NCBI RefSeq assembly: GCF_019649055.1
Contig: NW_026570302.1
Span: 124,001 to 188,000, forward strand
Direction: 5' to 3'
Source of the DNA: Paramacrobiotus metropolitanus
Lineage: Eukaryota > Tardigrada > Eutardigrada > Parachela > Macrobiotidae
DNA length: 64,000 nt
A program made the translations under genes and the position numbers. Below, piece after piece: positions 18,411 to 31,132 of the stretch. The notes beneath the pieces are model-generated. The model was not told where the DNA came from and did not search any database. It saw nothing but the letters and a program-made list of their open reading frames with translations. Positions within the stretch are counted from its first letter, which is position 1. Each line of letters starts with the position of its first letter.

Positions 18411-20115
18411 GCGCATCGCGCACAAGCGATTCTGCCGCTCAGATCATGAACACGGTATAACGGGAAAGATTCTTCGAAAGAATCTGAGTATAACGAGGTC
18501 AAAGGGTCGTCCTGCCACGAGCGTATGAATGTAGTGAAGACGGATGCCGGATTTGGAGCAGGACGAAGCAAGAGTCTATTTAAGCATGATTGTATTCGAC
18601 AACCACTTCCAGTTTGTAAAATTATTTTGGGCCGTTCTTCCCTATCCCGCCCACCCTTTGTTTTCTGTTTTCTAGAGGGCGAGGGCATGTGACTTGAATT
18701 GCTGGTGGTGTTCCTTTTTTGTGTTGCTTGGGCATGTGAAAAATATGATGATTTTGTTCTCGTAAACTTGTAAACTTTGTGCTACTGCTGTTTTATGTTC
18801 ACTGTTTGTTCGCCAAATTGCCATGAATGTGAGAACGTAGAAGACCCGGCGCACAAACATCGCGCCCAAATGAATAAACCCATGGCTGTTGAGAAGTTCC
18901 TTTCCTCTTGCTCCCCGTAGACCGTAGTTATTTTTCGCTAAACAATTTCGGACCAAATTCATCAGTGTGTTTCTATTCACAAGGCACGCAACTGACTGGG
19001 GCAATCAGTAAGCTGTACTTACTCAAATAAGTGAAATATTGCCAACAACGGCTACAAGCGATTTATGCCATGACGATTACGAAATTCATGCGTAATGACT
19101 TTTGAGAGCAGTACCTACATGTACAATACATAGCCAGGCGACCCATGCCAGGATACTATTGATTAATCAATGATTAATTACTGAATAATTAATGACGGAT
19201 TAATTATTAATCAATTAATGACGGATGACAAACGTATACGTACTAAGTCTTAGATTTAACCGGAACGTCATCCACGTACTGTAATGCTGTGTACTCTAAC
19301 AATTGCGCCGTCGTGGCAATTTCATTACGGCTGCAACTGCTACAGCAGAGTAAAATTCAAACGAGTACAAAAGTTTAATGTCAGGAAAGGCTATTAAACA
19401 CTGGAGTTCCATCCAGTTGAGCGAATTCTGTTCGTGATAAGCGTACACTATTTTGTTTGCTGCATTGCACTACGTATGCACCTTGATTCAAGACTTTAAC
19501 TGAACGACATGAACTACTCTCTGTACGCTACCCATATGTGCGCTAAAACTTGATTACAGTATTTATGTAAAATGTGAGTTGTGCCACCATCACAAGAACA
19601 CGCAATTTTCGGGTCGAGTGGTTTTGCCTGTTAATCATAAATACACACCGATCAAAAGACGCTTACGATCAAAAGACGAATTGTTATTGTATTTTTGTAT
19701 TTTTGTTATTGTATTGTTATTTCATTTTTGTTCAAACAGCCTCTTTTTTAAAAACAAATGTGGAACACTAACTTAAGATAACTGCTCACGCGTCTATAGC
19801 TCTGTTTTATTAATTGTTTAAAACATAATAACTATACAGAGAAGCACTATAGCACAGGCAGTGCAGTTTATTTGAGACGTTTGGGTTCAAACTTGAAAGC
19901 GTTTTTCCGAACGCGCAGTAAGAAAATACGGATCACATTGTGTTCAGAAATAGCGCTGGCCAGTTTGCAGTTACTGTGTCACTGTAATAATAACAAGTAT
20001 GCAACTCTTTACGGTGTTTAGCTGTGCTGTGCTCCTTTACTGAGGAAATTAAGAAAAGAGCATTACGGATCAAATAAGGTTGGACAGTGACACATGTTTG
20101 TTTAGTTATCATTGC
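18411..20115. other. Intergenic, no gene assigned
   Basis: A 95-codon minus ORF at 18688-18401 (Arg/Ser-rich start) and one at 19004-18672 show no known motif. At 19150-19220, TAATTAATGACGGAT repeats locally. An AT-rich tract lies at 19680-19750. Confidence 0.4.
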
Positions 20116-20159
20116 CTGACCTCCAGAAAATATTGACAGAAGCAGGGCAATACGATAAC
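20116..20159 (+). promoter_or_regulatory. Conserved upstream element, third copy
   Basis: CTGACCT, AAAATATTGACAGAAGCA and CGATAAC keep the order of the elements at 3149 and 8074, with more substitutions. A TATA-like CATAAAAGCG is at 20311-20320. This group 1 pseudogene therefore combines the upstream element of group 2 with the TATA type of group 1. Confidence 0.4.
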
Positions 20160-20489
20160 ACTAAAGCAAGGCTCGGCACCGCAACCGATAACCGATAAGC
20201 AATTGCGATCAAAAGCCTTGAGAATTCGCTGATGAGTCACGTAAAGGGGTTGTGCCGACCATTATCCCCAAGGCACCCATTTGTGCGCAAAGTTCGTAGC
20301 TTAGACAGTGCATAAAAGCGGTCGTCCAAGCGATGTATCGGATAATGTTTCGACACGATTACTATCTTCAATACAGTACTGTTACCGCAACTGTCCTAGT
20401 CGATATACAGAGTACAATGTAAATCTTAAATTTATTTTCCAAAAAATTTTGTAGATTATATTTAGCTTATACACTGTAGTGGAGACAAA

Positions 20490-23240
20490 ATGGCTCCGGA
20501 AGCAGCCAGCACAGCTTCACCCAGTACGTCGGTGCAAATGTGAACGCTGACCAGAAATGGCCGGGTTTTCCGCATGCAGCACGTCAAGCAGTTTGATGTT
20601 GGCAATCGCGGTACAGTGTGGCTCGTCAAAGGGGATAATGTGGATAACGAGACAGATACTTCAAAAAACACTCGCTACGTGCTCAAAGAGATCCCTTTCC
20701 AAGGAGACGACGTGGCCAAGAAGTAACTGAAGGACAACTGGGATCTCCTGAAAAGTATTAACCATCCCAATGTCATACGTTATCTCCATGTCGAAATGCT
20801 ACCTCAAACGCCCATAAAACCGGCGCATGTGGTTGTTTTGTTGGAGTGGTGTCGCTGTAAGTGCGTATGTACACTGTACAATATACACCGTAAAAATGCA
20901 CATTGTACAACTATTTCCAACTTGTATTTCGATGAAGTTCTTTTTAGTCGACATTTTCATGCACAAAATATATCTCTCATAACCAATTAACTATACACGA
21001 TCAGAAACTATTGTAATGACGATCATTCAATTTTTTGTAACTTTCTCAGGTATGTACAATGTAGGACTAAAATTTAATGGTCGTATAGCCCCATACCCAG
21101 CATTCTGGACGCAAACGGTGCAGTGCACTTGTACGAAACGGATATTAAATTTTTGAACTCAGTCGTACAGTGCACTGCGCTGCATTCGTACTGAATGTGA
21201 AGAGGTTGGGTATGCGATCATTTTGTCCTAAGCTGTAAAATAAGCACATTAAGCTAATCGCAAAAAAATATCGAAAAGCATAAAATTTTGTTTGAACGCG
21301 CACACAGTTTTTGGATTAAAAAACGATAAATATTGCAGTTTAAAGTCTGGCGAACTTGTTACATGAAAGCAGACCCGAAGGATCAACGTTTCACAAACTG
21401 ACTGTCGACATCCTCCGCGGTACGCTTATTCACGCTAAACGGATTTTCCACGGAGACATAAAATCCGAAAACATCTTCATCGATGTGGACGCCGATGGGG
21501 AACTGCAGGCCAAAATCGGTGACCTCGATGATTTCATCCGCGTAGCCGAGAGTACCACCAATAAGACCAACCCAAACGCGGCACAACTGGTAGGCACCGT
21601 TCGCTATTTGTCCCCGGAGCGGCTGCGAGGCGACACTAATGTGCCGGTGAGCGTAAAGAGAAACGCCAATATTAGGAGTGTGGGCTGCACTTTCCTGGAT
21701 TTAGTGACATACCAGTGCGTGTACTTCGTTAAACCCAAAGGAGAACATCTGAAGGTGAAAAAGTACTGCAAGAACGATAGCGAGACTGGGGATGCCTTGA
21801 AGAAGTTGGCTGAATTGCGGCATTTTCTGGAGAACGGCGGGCGGCCGTGGGTACCACCTAGTCTGCAGCCGGAATTACGGGCATTTATTGCACGCTGTCT
21901 GGCAGAAAATCGAGCACAGCGACCAACCGCAAAAGAGTTACTAGACGACCCATGGATCCACTGCGATCCAGCGATTCGATATATAGATGGAGGTGAGCCG
22001 TTTTTCAACTAAGCTGTGGTAAAGAAACTCCTGTGTACGTTCGGGCGGATTGAGCTAGTCCTACAACGGCTACAAGCAGCCTAATATAGTTAAAAATGCT
22101 TTATTTCACCTGAGGTACAACATAAATTTGTAATAACATTATAACAGACAACATAAAACATTTTTTACAACATCAGACTTAAAAATTCTTTGTCGTTTTA
22201 ATAATCCGATAAAAATCGAGACGCAGCCACTTGTTTGTCTGTTTCTCGATGGCCCGTATCATCTTGTGGTTTAAGGCGGTATTTCGTTTTCGCCCCATCT
22301 TTTTATTTAAAGCGCAAAGTGGTTTTGCGTCCATACAAAGCGTACACACGTGAGAGCCAGTGTGACGCATGTGGTCCAAAAACCGTTTTTCTGTGTGAAA
22401 AGTAGAAGAACGGTTTTACCGCTGGAAGTAAATGGGCGCCGCCTTTGTAGAAAATAGTACCCTAAATTGAAGAACGGTTATGGCTATAAGAAGACAACTG
22501 AGTATCGGCCGTTAGCATAAATAAAATTCCGATTCCATAGTGCCTTACGAGCCGCATATCATCCGACTGAAACACTCCAATCTACTACCCCGTCAAGTGG
22601 ACGGGGAGTACGATATGAAGAACGTGGAATGGAATCTGCCATGGAGTAACAATGCCCACTGCGCCATCCGCTTTCTAGCGCACTTCGGAGCGCCCCATTT
22701 TCGGATAGCCGATGCGGAAGAGCTGGTTTACGCGTGTCCGCGCGCCCTGACGCCGGGCCAGCCGATTGAGAAGAAATATCGCGATTTAATTCTGGAGGGT
22801 CTGGAGACGAGTGAACTACTGGTCGAACAGCCTCTCCTCGCCGCTATGGTCCGCCACATGCTCAACGACGACCGAATGCCGGCCAAGTTCACGGCCCGTC
22901 TGCAGCCAGTGGGTGCGCCGTTCCCCGATATGGGGGCCTGAATGAACACGATGGAAGTGGAGCACGAGTACGCCGTCAAGGTGGCCGCCACCTGGGCGGA
23001 TATCAAACCGAAATGGACGCTGGCCGACCGGTGATGGTGATGATGTACGCGGGGTCCATCGGGATGCGCATGCCCGTCTTGGATACCTTTCGAGGCATCA
23101 ACGGCGTCCCGGACCATATTCCAACGTTTTCGGTCACAATTATTATTAACGGGTACTATATATAGTGACACGGATGCCAATCGCATACTGATTTGTACAG
23201 GTTCGTCGCCCAGCCTGTCGAAGATGTTGTGATTAATGTG
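20490..23240 (+). pseudogene. Kinase plus peptidase-like fusion, group 1, heavily disrupted
   Basis: Exon 1 (20490-20856), exon 2 (21339-21992) and exon 3 (from 22541) keep family splice sites and phases. In-frame stops are TGA 20541, TAA 20724, TAA 21341 and TGA 22939, and a frameshift near 23030 separates LADR from RPVMVMMYAGS. Kinase motifs remain readable: YVLKEI, IFHGDIKSENIFID, KIGDLDD and LSPERL, but NANIRSVG replaces DIWSxG. The C39-like exon keeps Cys (AHCAIRFLAHFGAPHF), while the His position reads IIINGYY. Fragments of the last strand (ANRILICTGSS) are legible to about 23240. Several stops affect Trp or Lys codons by single substitutions, as expected for neutral decay. It is the best full-length outgroup for the group 1 gene at 236-1521. 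Confidence 0.85.
22179..22420 (-). other. C2H2-finger-like fragment
   Basis: A minus-strand ORF contains EKRFLDHMRHTGSHVCTLC, which reads like the end of one C2H2 finger, its HTG linker and the C..C of the next. It then loses the pattern in a Lys/Arg-rich stretch. It lies antisense in intron 2 of the pseudogene at 20490. It could be a retained zinc-finger gene fragment or chance. Confidence 0.25.
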
Positions 23241-23259
23241 CAAATTTGAACTAGCCAAA

Positions 23260-26200
23260 CCTATTTGGCCTAATTTTAGTTTTTAATTCCTTTCCGTTAC
23301 GAATGAATGCTATAGTTAATGGGGTAACATCTGTTGTACATCTCTTAACGAATTACCCTTCCTACCGAGGCTGGTTCCGGCAAAACTGGCTGCGGTAAAG
23401 ATTTGAAGGTAATCTTGAGAATAATAGCAGTTCTAATTGCTTAGAAGATTTATTAAAGCATTAAGTACGTATATACTATAATAACTTTATGTATGTACTA
23501 TGATTTGAATTCAGAGCCATGTTTGAATTATGTACACCGAGTTTCGAAGGGATAATTTGCAATCGCTGCATGTCAAAATACCTGCAACCGAATTTCACGA
23601 GAATAAATGTGCGAAGTAGGAAGTATCAGATCTTTCGCTTCTAGGCTAGGCAAGGTTAGTAAAATGTGGCACTTCTTCACAGCAGAAAAAACTCAGGTAA
23701 TTCCTCTGCCAAAAACACTAACGTGATATGCAGCAATATGTTTAGTTTAGCATCTGCAGTTTTAGATTAATACGAAGATGTTCGAATTTTTGTTTCTAGG
23801 GCATCCAAAACCACACATTTTTAAAATAAAACAGAAAAAACCAAACCTTTTAAACGTTGATCTAGTGAATCAACACTGGCCAGTTGGCTAGCCCGGAACG
23901 GATTTATAAATCCAGTATTCCATACTCTGACTAAATAATCGGAGCAGTGCATAAAACATTATAACTGCATTAATTTTAAAATAACTCAGCACCGGTTACC
24001 ACGCTAAAAGATCATCGGAGTAGAAACGCCTGTTTATGCCATCCGTAAAATAGCGCGTACAAAACTGGCGAGTAAGTTTAAGAACTGTGTCACTAAAGGG
24101 ATTCTCCAGAAAAAAGTCGACCTTTCATTACTATTCAGTAGCCTGCTAGGACACTTAATTGATATAACAATCGAACTTGATATTTTGCCGAAATCTATAA
24201 TAAATCTGCTATCTCCAGTGAAAAAAGATTGTTAAAAGGTCTGACCTTTCGTTGCTGTCTCAAAGTGTTCGAGGGTTTTAAGTAAAACCACATAGCACAC
24301 CACTTACAAGGCAAAAATCTTTATTAAAAAGTTTTTTCAAAACTTTATCCGTGGACGTCAAAACAATGCTCAACAATATCCGCATATAGCGCTACTACGC
24401 TTTGGATGCAATATCCTTATGGTACAGTTTACACTCCTTTTCAGTTGAGATGGATTTGCACTGCTCCTTACAGATACGTTGATTTGTTACGAGTATCGAA
24501 AGTGGTCTGTGCAGGTTGTTCAGTAACTTTACAACGCATGATGCGGTGCAACGCCCATAGACTACAGCATAGTGTAGAATTCACTGTTAAATTGCGTTTT
24601 GGCCACGCCCATTAACCATAGCAGATGAAACTAAATTTTTTCGTTTATTCTAATGTTCCTCTATCTTTCTGTAAAAGATCAGAACTTTTTGAATTTACAT
24701 CCGGTGACGGGCCCTGGTCAGAAGTTATTCGACTATCAGAAATAATTCCACTATGTATTATCTGCACAAAATAATTGAAAAAGGTGTTACAGTACTTCGT
24801 ATGCGCTATACCGTAGGCTATATAGATATTGGGTAGTGATACACAGTTTGTTTACAAGATCGAGATTGTAGTGATCAACGATTAAGGGATTTAGCCCGGT
24901 ACATAGCACCAAATTTAATTTTAAAAATTATTTTAAAATTTGAAAAAAATGGTAGAAAGCTGGTTCGGTACCAAAACGATCTTCATGGTAATGTGCGTTT
25001 TCGTGCAAAATTTGAAGAGCGTCGGTTCATAATGAGACTTTTGGTGCACCTCCGCGCGTTTAAACTTTTGGAATTTTATTTCACTACAGATAATAACTCC
25101 CGAACCGGATGTTGCGCGCGCAAACGGATTTCACGCCTATTTTTACGAATCCATTGATTACAAAATGTCCTAAAGCAATGCAAAAAAGTGTTTAGTAGTG
25201 CGCGACAGCGAAAGCTCCCGTGCATGTACCCGAATTTGGTACTATGTACCGGCCCAAATCCGTTAAGTACTGATAACTACTGGACACATGTGGCTGTGTT
25301 AAGCATTTGCGCAGCCGTTCCTGTGAAAACAGAGTAGTATCGAGTAGTAATTGTAGTCATCCCGGCATCGCTAACGTAACATTTTAAACGACTACGAAGA
25401 GAACGCAGTTTGCGCATGCGGCAGGAATGGCGTTTTGGAGTACTGTAACTACACGTATTTTGTCGAGAAACCGGCTTTATTAAACCACCAGGGTAGTCAT
25501 GCTACAGATAACCGGTACCGCTTTCACTGTCCCAGCACAATCTGCCCCAAGCGAACGGGAAGCTGAAACACCGAAATGCTCGCATGTGTGCAGCACCGTT
25601 CGACCAGAGCGAGAAAGGAATGTGTGTAGCAATAATTTGGTGACCTCTTTCACATAGTCCAACGGAAAGCGGGGGCAAGGGCTAAAATCTTCTAAACAGA
25701 GCTTGGCATTCGTAGCAGTTACAGATTAGGAAACGGCGTTCTTGCCGGGATTCCGAGGTTCGGGGTGTTCGCCGAGTAGGCGCAGTCGCGGAAGTTATCG
25801 AACCGCGCTCGTCAGACTAGCTAATATAGTCCGGGTAACCACAAGGTCCACAACGACAGTGGCAAGGCCTAAAGGGGAGTCATCTTTCACTTCAAAGTTC
25901 TGTCTGAAACGGCTGGAAAAGAAAATCATATAAGGCTAGTTTACCTTCCATCGTCGGCGGTCGGGCTACCAACTGAGGCATGATTTTCTTCCACAAAAGA
26001 AAAAAATAGGAAAACAATAAAAGAAAAGTAAAACTTTACTCTGGGAAATAAATGACACGATTTAGCGTTGAGGAAACTCGTATTTACACTTCTATTTACA
26101 GGTTCCCTCATTGTGCTTCTTAGGCTCACTTGTTACATAGGGACAGGAGGTACGAGTACGCACTTAGTGCAACCGATGCATGTTTTAAAATTATAACCTC

Positions 26201-27398
26201 CACATTCAACAAAATATAAAAGTTTTGTCAACTTTATTTCATAATTGTAAAGCACAATTACAGTTACAGTACATGTTTCCTTAGGAAGCAATCCGGAAGG
26301 ATCTAAAATCCAGAATTATATTTTTAAATCTAAAATTCAGAAATTTACATGCTTCAGTACTTTTTGTATTCTGGACGCTTAGTTAGTCGTAGCTGTGCAC
26401 CGCAGTGCGCTGATTGTTGGCTTCTTGCTACTGTATGTCTTCACCTTCTGGAGCCAACTTGGAGTTGTCCAATAAGGAGAAAACTTTTCTAAATTAATTT
26501 ATTGATAAGTACTAATAACTGCTGTTACAGGAACGGAGAAGCCTACACAGAAGATTCGTAAAAAGTGGCTGAGGCTTTTCATGTGGAAACAGCGCACTAT
26601 TGTCTGGTTTCCGGAAGGGGAAAAACATTAATGCAGGCTGCTGTTCTCACAGGGACGACCATAATAATATTGCAAAGGCTTTCTACGCTGCAGAATCATG
26701 ACGTGGAAATTGTATTAAAAAGCGTGACGATAACTTTGTACTTTGTACCTGTCTATCAAATTTCGTACAACGACAGTGGGACCCAGAAGACTGAGCTCAT
26801 TAATGCACCGGATCTGACCGGAAACACAAAAGATTGTGGAAGCGGTAGTTAGCATAGCGGCCTACGGGAATGCACGGTAACTACGGTAACTACGGCACTA
26901 TATGTTACCGTATACTGTAATGCGACTAATGTCCAAATGAGACTCGGGAGCAAATGCCAACGCACGCTGCAGCAATGCCATGCTCAGTGAACCGAACGAA
27001 TTCACGAGATTCGATTGCCACGATGGCGCAGCTCCAGTTGCTGCAATATGCAGCGCTACAGCCGTACCTGGATATCGATGTCGTTTCTATTAAATTAATG
27101 TGTAGCAGTTTGCAGTAAATTTTAAACAGTGCGTACTTACACAGCAAGAAATAGTATTCAATTTGTGCTCCCGCCCTGCAAGTCAGCAAGTCATCGGCAA
27201 TCAATCAATCCGCTATCGGCTGTCCTAGCATGCTTCCTATGTGGATAATAAATTGTGATCGCAGTCATTACGCATACTTCTGCTAACATTTCGCAGTCGT
27301 TCTGAATCGGTCCTTTTGTAGACATTATTCAAGTTTTAATACTATAGCCTCTGCCATTTGTACGGGTATCTGTAGTTCAAGTTAACAAGACCAAACCG
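23260..27398. other. Gene-poor 4.1 kb, no gene assigned
   Basis: AT-rich with many stops. Short ORFs at 24406-24615, 25480-25662 (minus), 25742-25933 and 26565-26852 carry no family signature. 26880-26900 has a small ACGGTAACT repeat. The minus ORF at 25662 (DYVKEVTKLLL) is faintly like the tail exon of the membrane gene at 16957 (EYVTKVFNLLV), too weak to call. Confidence 0.4.
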
Positions 27399-28587
27399 AT
27401 GCATTTTTCCAGGGAGCTGGTCGGTGGTTTTGAGCACTTCTTTGCCGTAATCAGCATGACGATGGTGGCTTGTTATTTTGCATGTCAACCGGTTGCGCCA
27501 AAATGTTATCAATATATCACCTGTGGTCCGACGTACGAAGCCTGTAATTATCACAAAAGCATTTCTGCTATCAGTAATCTATACTTGCATACCTAACTTC
27601 TAAATTTTAATAGCTGTACTTTGTCTGTTATGCTTTTACAGTTTAGAGCGCAATAAATACGTTCTAAACACAAACGCAAAGAAAAAAACAGCAACTGATG
27701 CTTTAAAAATGAAATAATTTGTATACTTTATTTTTATAGATAACATATATTTTTTACAGATATATTTTGTATATTCATTTTTCATACATACACATACAAG
27801 TATAATGAATAATAATGTATATATAATATATACATCTTTTTACACATTTATATTTTTTATATACATACATTTTGTATTTTTACTTGCACAAGTCTGTTGT
27901 GATAATCTGCTTATATTTCGCGCATAGTAATGGAAGTCTTGACCGAGGCCGATCGTACTAAGAAAGACGACACTGTCTACCTCGCATTTGCCCGTTCCAG
28001 AGCGGCTGCAGAAAAGGTCACTCCAGGGAAGTTCACCATAATATCCATGGCCCATGTGGAGGAGTAATTAAAATTATTAATAATTTATAAACCAAGTGCA
28101 CGCTTTATTCTAACAGTGCTTCCCAAGCCGGAATCCATCTTCATCGTCCCCATGCCGAACGTGACGGTCAGCCGGTTCGACGATGCGACATTTAATTGTA
28201 CTTTCAATCGCACATTCCCCTTCGATAACTCGTGGGGAGATTTTATGTGGCGGCTCAATTCCAGGATAATACGTGCTCCGAAACGACACCCGTTTTATGG
28301 GTTTGAACGGCACAGAATGCAAGGCGGCTGGCATGGCAAACATTTCCCTCTGTACAATATATCCACGGCCACGTATTTACGGACAGACACCTGGACACAT
28401 CCCGATCGGATGGCGGCCGTGTATTGGACCCTGTTTGTAGTGCGCAACGTGGACCTTTACAAGTCGGCGCGGGTCGAATGTTGGGTGCGCAGCGATCCAC
28501 GTGATGAGTGGTGGATGGTGCAAGGGGCTTACCTTCATGTCAACTGGCAGACGTCCATGTATGTACAGAGCTTGTCAACAAATTGAG
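27399..28587 (+). CDS. Ig-like secreted or membrane protein, copy 1
   Basis: Exon 1 (27399-27543) encodes a hydrophobic leader then Cys-rich FACQPVAPKCYQYITCGPTY. Exon 2 starts at 27928 (LTEADRTKKD, VTPGKFTII). Exon 3 starts at 28117 and encodes one Ig-like domain: ATFNCTFNRTFPF (B strand Cys), FMWRLNS (C strand Trp), YWTLFVV and SARVECWVR (F strand Cys), then LHVNWQTSMYV. Several N-x-S/T sites suggest glycosylation. Exon 1 to 2 is phase 1, and exon 3 also begins in phase 1; the 3' junction of exon 2 is unresolved, since no phase-1 donor is obvious. In this copy the frame stops soon after the Ig domain (QSLSTN, TGA 28585), without a clear TM segment. Copy 2 at 43805 conserves all three exons, which supports real coding function. 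Product family not named. Confidence 0.65.
27720..27880. repeat. AT-rich simple sequence in intron 1 of the Ig-like gene
   Basis: Repeated TATATA, TACATA and ATATTTT tracts. Not present in copy 2's intron 1 (43935-44151). Confidence 0.5.
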
Positions 28588-28790
28588 CATTCATAAACAC
28601 AGCGAACATTAGAAATTTACGGGTAACAAGTAAATCCGTACTAGGTATACGGCGCGCCACGCCACACTGTTTAAACACGTAACATCCATTTGGCTGGCTG
28701 GTGACCTGGCGCACGCCAGATATTTTAATGAAAATAAATGTAACTGCCTGGAGGAATGTGGCTAGAAAGCGGTCGATGCAGTAAGGCACT

Positions 28791-28807
28791 AACTGCGAAG
28801 CGCAGTT
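28791..28807. repeat. Small perfect hairpin
   Basis: AACTGCG and CGCAGTT flank AAG. It sits 8 bp left of the longer palindrome. Confidence 0.5.
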
Positions 28808-28815
28808 ACGCGTTG

Positions 28816-28890
28816 GTAGAGCAATATTAGTGCGAAGTTGGCGCTTGAATGTACATTCAAGCGCCAAACTTCGCACTAATATTGCTCCAC
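28816..28890. repeat. 75-bp near-perfect palindrome
   Basis: Arms of about 37 bp meet at a central GTAC (28851-28854) with essentially no loop. The left arm ends GGCGCTTGAATGTAC and the right arm begins GTACATTCAAGCGCC. The only differences are one extra T and one G/A change. It lies just 3' of the Ig-like gene copy 1 and is absent after copy 2. Short loopless palindromes like this are often remnants of inverted duplication. Confidence 0.8.
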
Positions 28891-30021
28891 CTGCACAATT
28901 TTTCGACAGGCTTGTACAGGTTATTATTTTGTTTTTCGTGCTCTTTAATGGTTATTTTAATGGTATGTTGATTATTGCAAATTTGTATATTTGGTTGAGC
29001 CTTGTTAAAAGACAGGTTTGTTTTTCTTATTAGTTTCTTAATTCTTCTATAATTACTATTGATTGATTCTGTGTGTGAGTGTTGTTTTCTGTTTCTAAGC
29101 ATGGTCACGTTAATGCATAGGAAAATTAATGTAAAAATTGTAATTCGATGTACAATAGAACAGAAGATATGTAATTATGTACTTTAGATAACCGCGTGCG
29201 CGGGCAAGGGAACGGAGCCTCGGGAAGTTGTACTTACTTATTATTACCTTCCGTTTGCTGGCTGGAAGTGGATCATAACAAACGGCTGAAGAAAAGCGAT
29301 GCTTTAAATTATTTCTACGATGATTTAAATTATACCCGTTATTTCTATTTAATATTTCCATTATTTTTTCATTGTTTCTTATTTGTTGCTATAAATCACA
29401 TACAAAACTAATAATGCTATTTTTGTTGCAACTTATGCATCGTCATGTACGGTACCTACTTGTATTGTCAATAATGGTCTTCAAAATTCACTGCTGGGTT
29501 TGTGTCTTCATGCAGCCGCAATTTTAATACACCATTTGTCATGACTTTCATATTTGGCATAAATAAACAAAATATTTTCACGCTAATAAACATCCCTCGC
29601 AACACAAAAAACAACTCACAATACTCAGGAAAAGCAAAAACCTCAAGCGTACAAACACAAAAACTGAGATCAAAAATACAGAATAAAATTCCCATTCGTA
29701 GACCAGAGCAAAGTTCACACGTAAACAACATTTAGGAACACAAAAAACCAACGCAACAAAGTCAATAGACTCCACTCTACACACTAGAAAGAACCAAACC
29801 GAGATTGCTGTCAGAAAAATCCTCATTATTCTCCCCTTCCAACAGGACCTCCCTAAGGATGTCCGAAAGGTCACCAGTCACTTCAAAAAATTCTGAATAA
29901 ATCCCTTTTAACGCGGCCATCCTTCACATGTCGAATAACCGCCCAAAAGGTAACCAGACACTCCCAAAAATCCAGATTATTCTCCCCATCCAACAGGACA
30001 TCCCTAAGGATGTCCCAAAGG

Positions 30022-30598
30022 TCACCAGCCACTCCCTTCCGTGGCCGGCGTCAGGCGTTCATCATCCAGCAGCTCCGCAACATCCGCCTCGATATTCCGC
30101 CGCTGCCGGCTCTCCTCCGCGGCCTCCATCAACTCCAGATGCAGCGATTTCCGCGCCCGCCGTTCTCCACCGCCACCGGGCGGACGGCTCGTTTCGAGGA
30201 TAATTGATCCGTTCGTACTGCACCGACGAGGTGCGCTGGACACTCCCGTTGCTCCGCGCGTCGAGATAGGAGTAGGTGGAGCTGTGCGCCAGCGCCGCCG
30301 GGTTGAGGATCAGCCCGGAGGTGCGCGCCGCCGTGGTGGTCTCCAGGCGGGGGGAGCGGACGACGGAGCCGTTGGTGTTGTTGCTCCAGGTGTCGGTAAC
30401 GTAGCGGCGATACTGGAGAAAGTGCTCCTGCATCTGGTTGGCTTCCTGTTCTAAAGCACGAATGCGTTTCTTGGCTTCGCTGATGGAGCGCAGCGAGACC
30501 GAGGTGGGTTCGTCGGGGGCGGCGTGGTCGTGCGCCGGGGGTTCGGCGCTTAACGCGGGTGGGGGGCGGGGGGTTGGAGATCACGGGGGTGTGCGCAA
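30022..30598 (-). pseudogene. Orphan duplicate of the terminal OFD1 exon
   Basis: The minus strand reads MQEHFLQYRRYVTDTWSN, AARTSGLILNPAALAHSS, VQYERINYPRNEPSA and ends with LLDDERLTPATEGSGW, nearly as in OFD1 exon 4 (47518-48104). Relative to that exon it has an extra T near 30551 (GCGTTAAGC for GCGTAAGC) and an 11-bp deletion near 30178, so three frames are needed to read it. No upstream OFD1 exons accompany it. The acceptor site is preserved (TAG at 30599). Non-functional fragment. Confidence 0.85.
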
Positions 30599-31028
30599 CT
30601 ACACAACATACAGTCCGGATATGTACAAGAAGCTACTAAATGTCTAAATCTCCTTCCTGTGTCTGTAAATATTTATGTACAACCAGTTGCGAAATTTTCA
30701 CAGTATTATCATATTTTACATCGAATTTCGAGTTCCCAAGTTGATACAAAAGAATTATCAGGAAATTAAGTTAAATTCAGAAATACGTCTTCCCGGTTTG
30801 TTCTTTCGTTTGAATTGTTAACCGCTCAACGAAATCAAAGTAATTATTAACAAAATTAACTATGATACCCTGTTTGTGAATATGCCAATTAATGTTATGT
30901 AATAGTCGCGAAAGAAATCAGCATTAATTTATATAAGTACCCGTCGCAGAACAGCTATCAACTTTCTTTCCTCATCGAATTAGATAAATGTCGTAGAATA
31001 ACGGCAGTGAACAAGCGTACTTTCTCCA

Positions 31029-31132
31029 TCAAACTATATGATCATGAAGTATATCAAACTATATGGTATGCAAACTATATGGTATGCAAACTATATATGG
31101 TATGGTAACTATATCAAACTATATGGTATGCA
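31029..31132. repeat. Short tandem repeat CAAACTATATGGTATG
   Basis: About five imperfect units of 16 bp with internal expansions (TATATATGG). Present only in the left block; the corresponding DNA at 48560-48600 has one related TATACGGCATACG. Confidence 0.6.

Noticed and set aside
25480-25662. Possible second copy of the membrane-protein tail exon (DYVKEVTKLLL)
   Set aside because: Similarity to EYVTKVFNLLV is limited to about eleven residues and the rest diverges.
26565-26852. 95-codon plus ORF with a hydrophobic centre
   Set aside because: No recognisable domain, no paralogue in the window and no convincing splice sites.
30041-30454. 137-codon plus ORF, Arg/Ser-rich
   Set aside because: Antisense to the duplicated OFD1 exon; GC-rich antisense strands produce long open frames.
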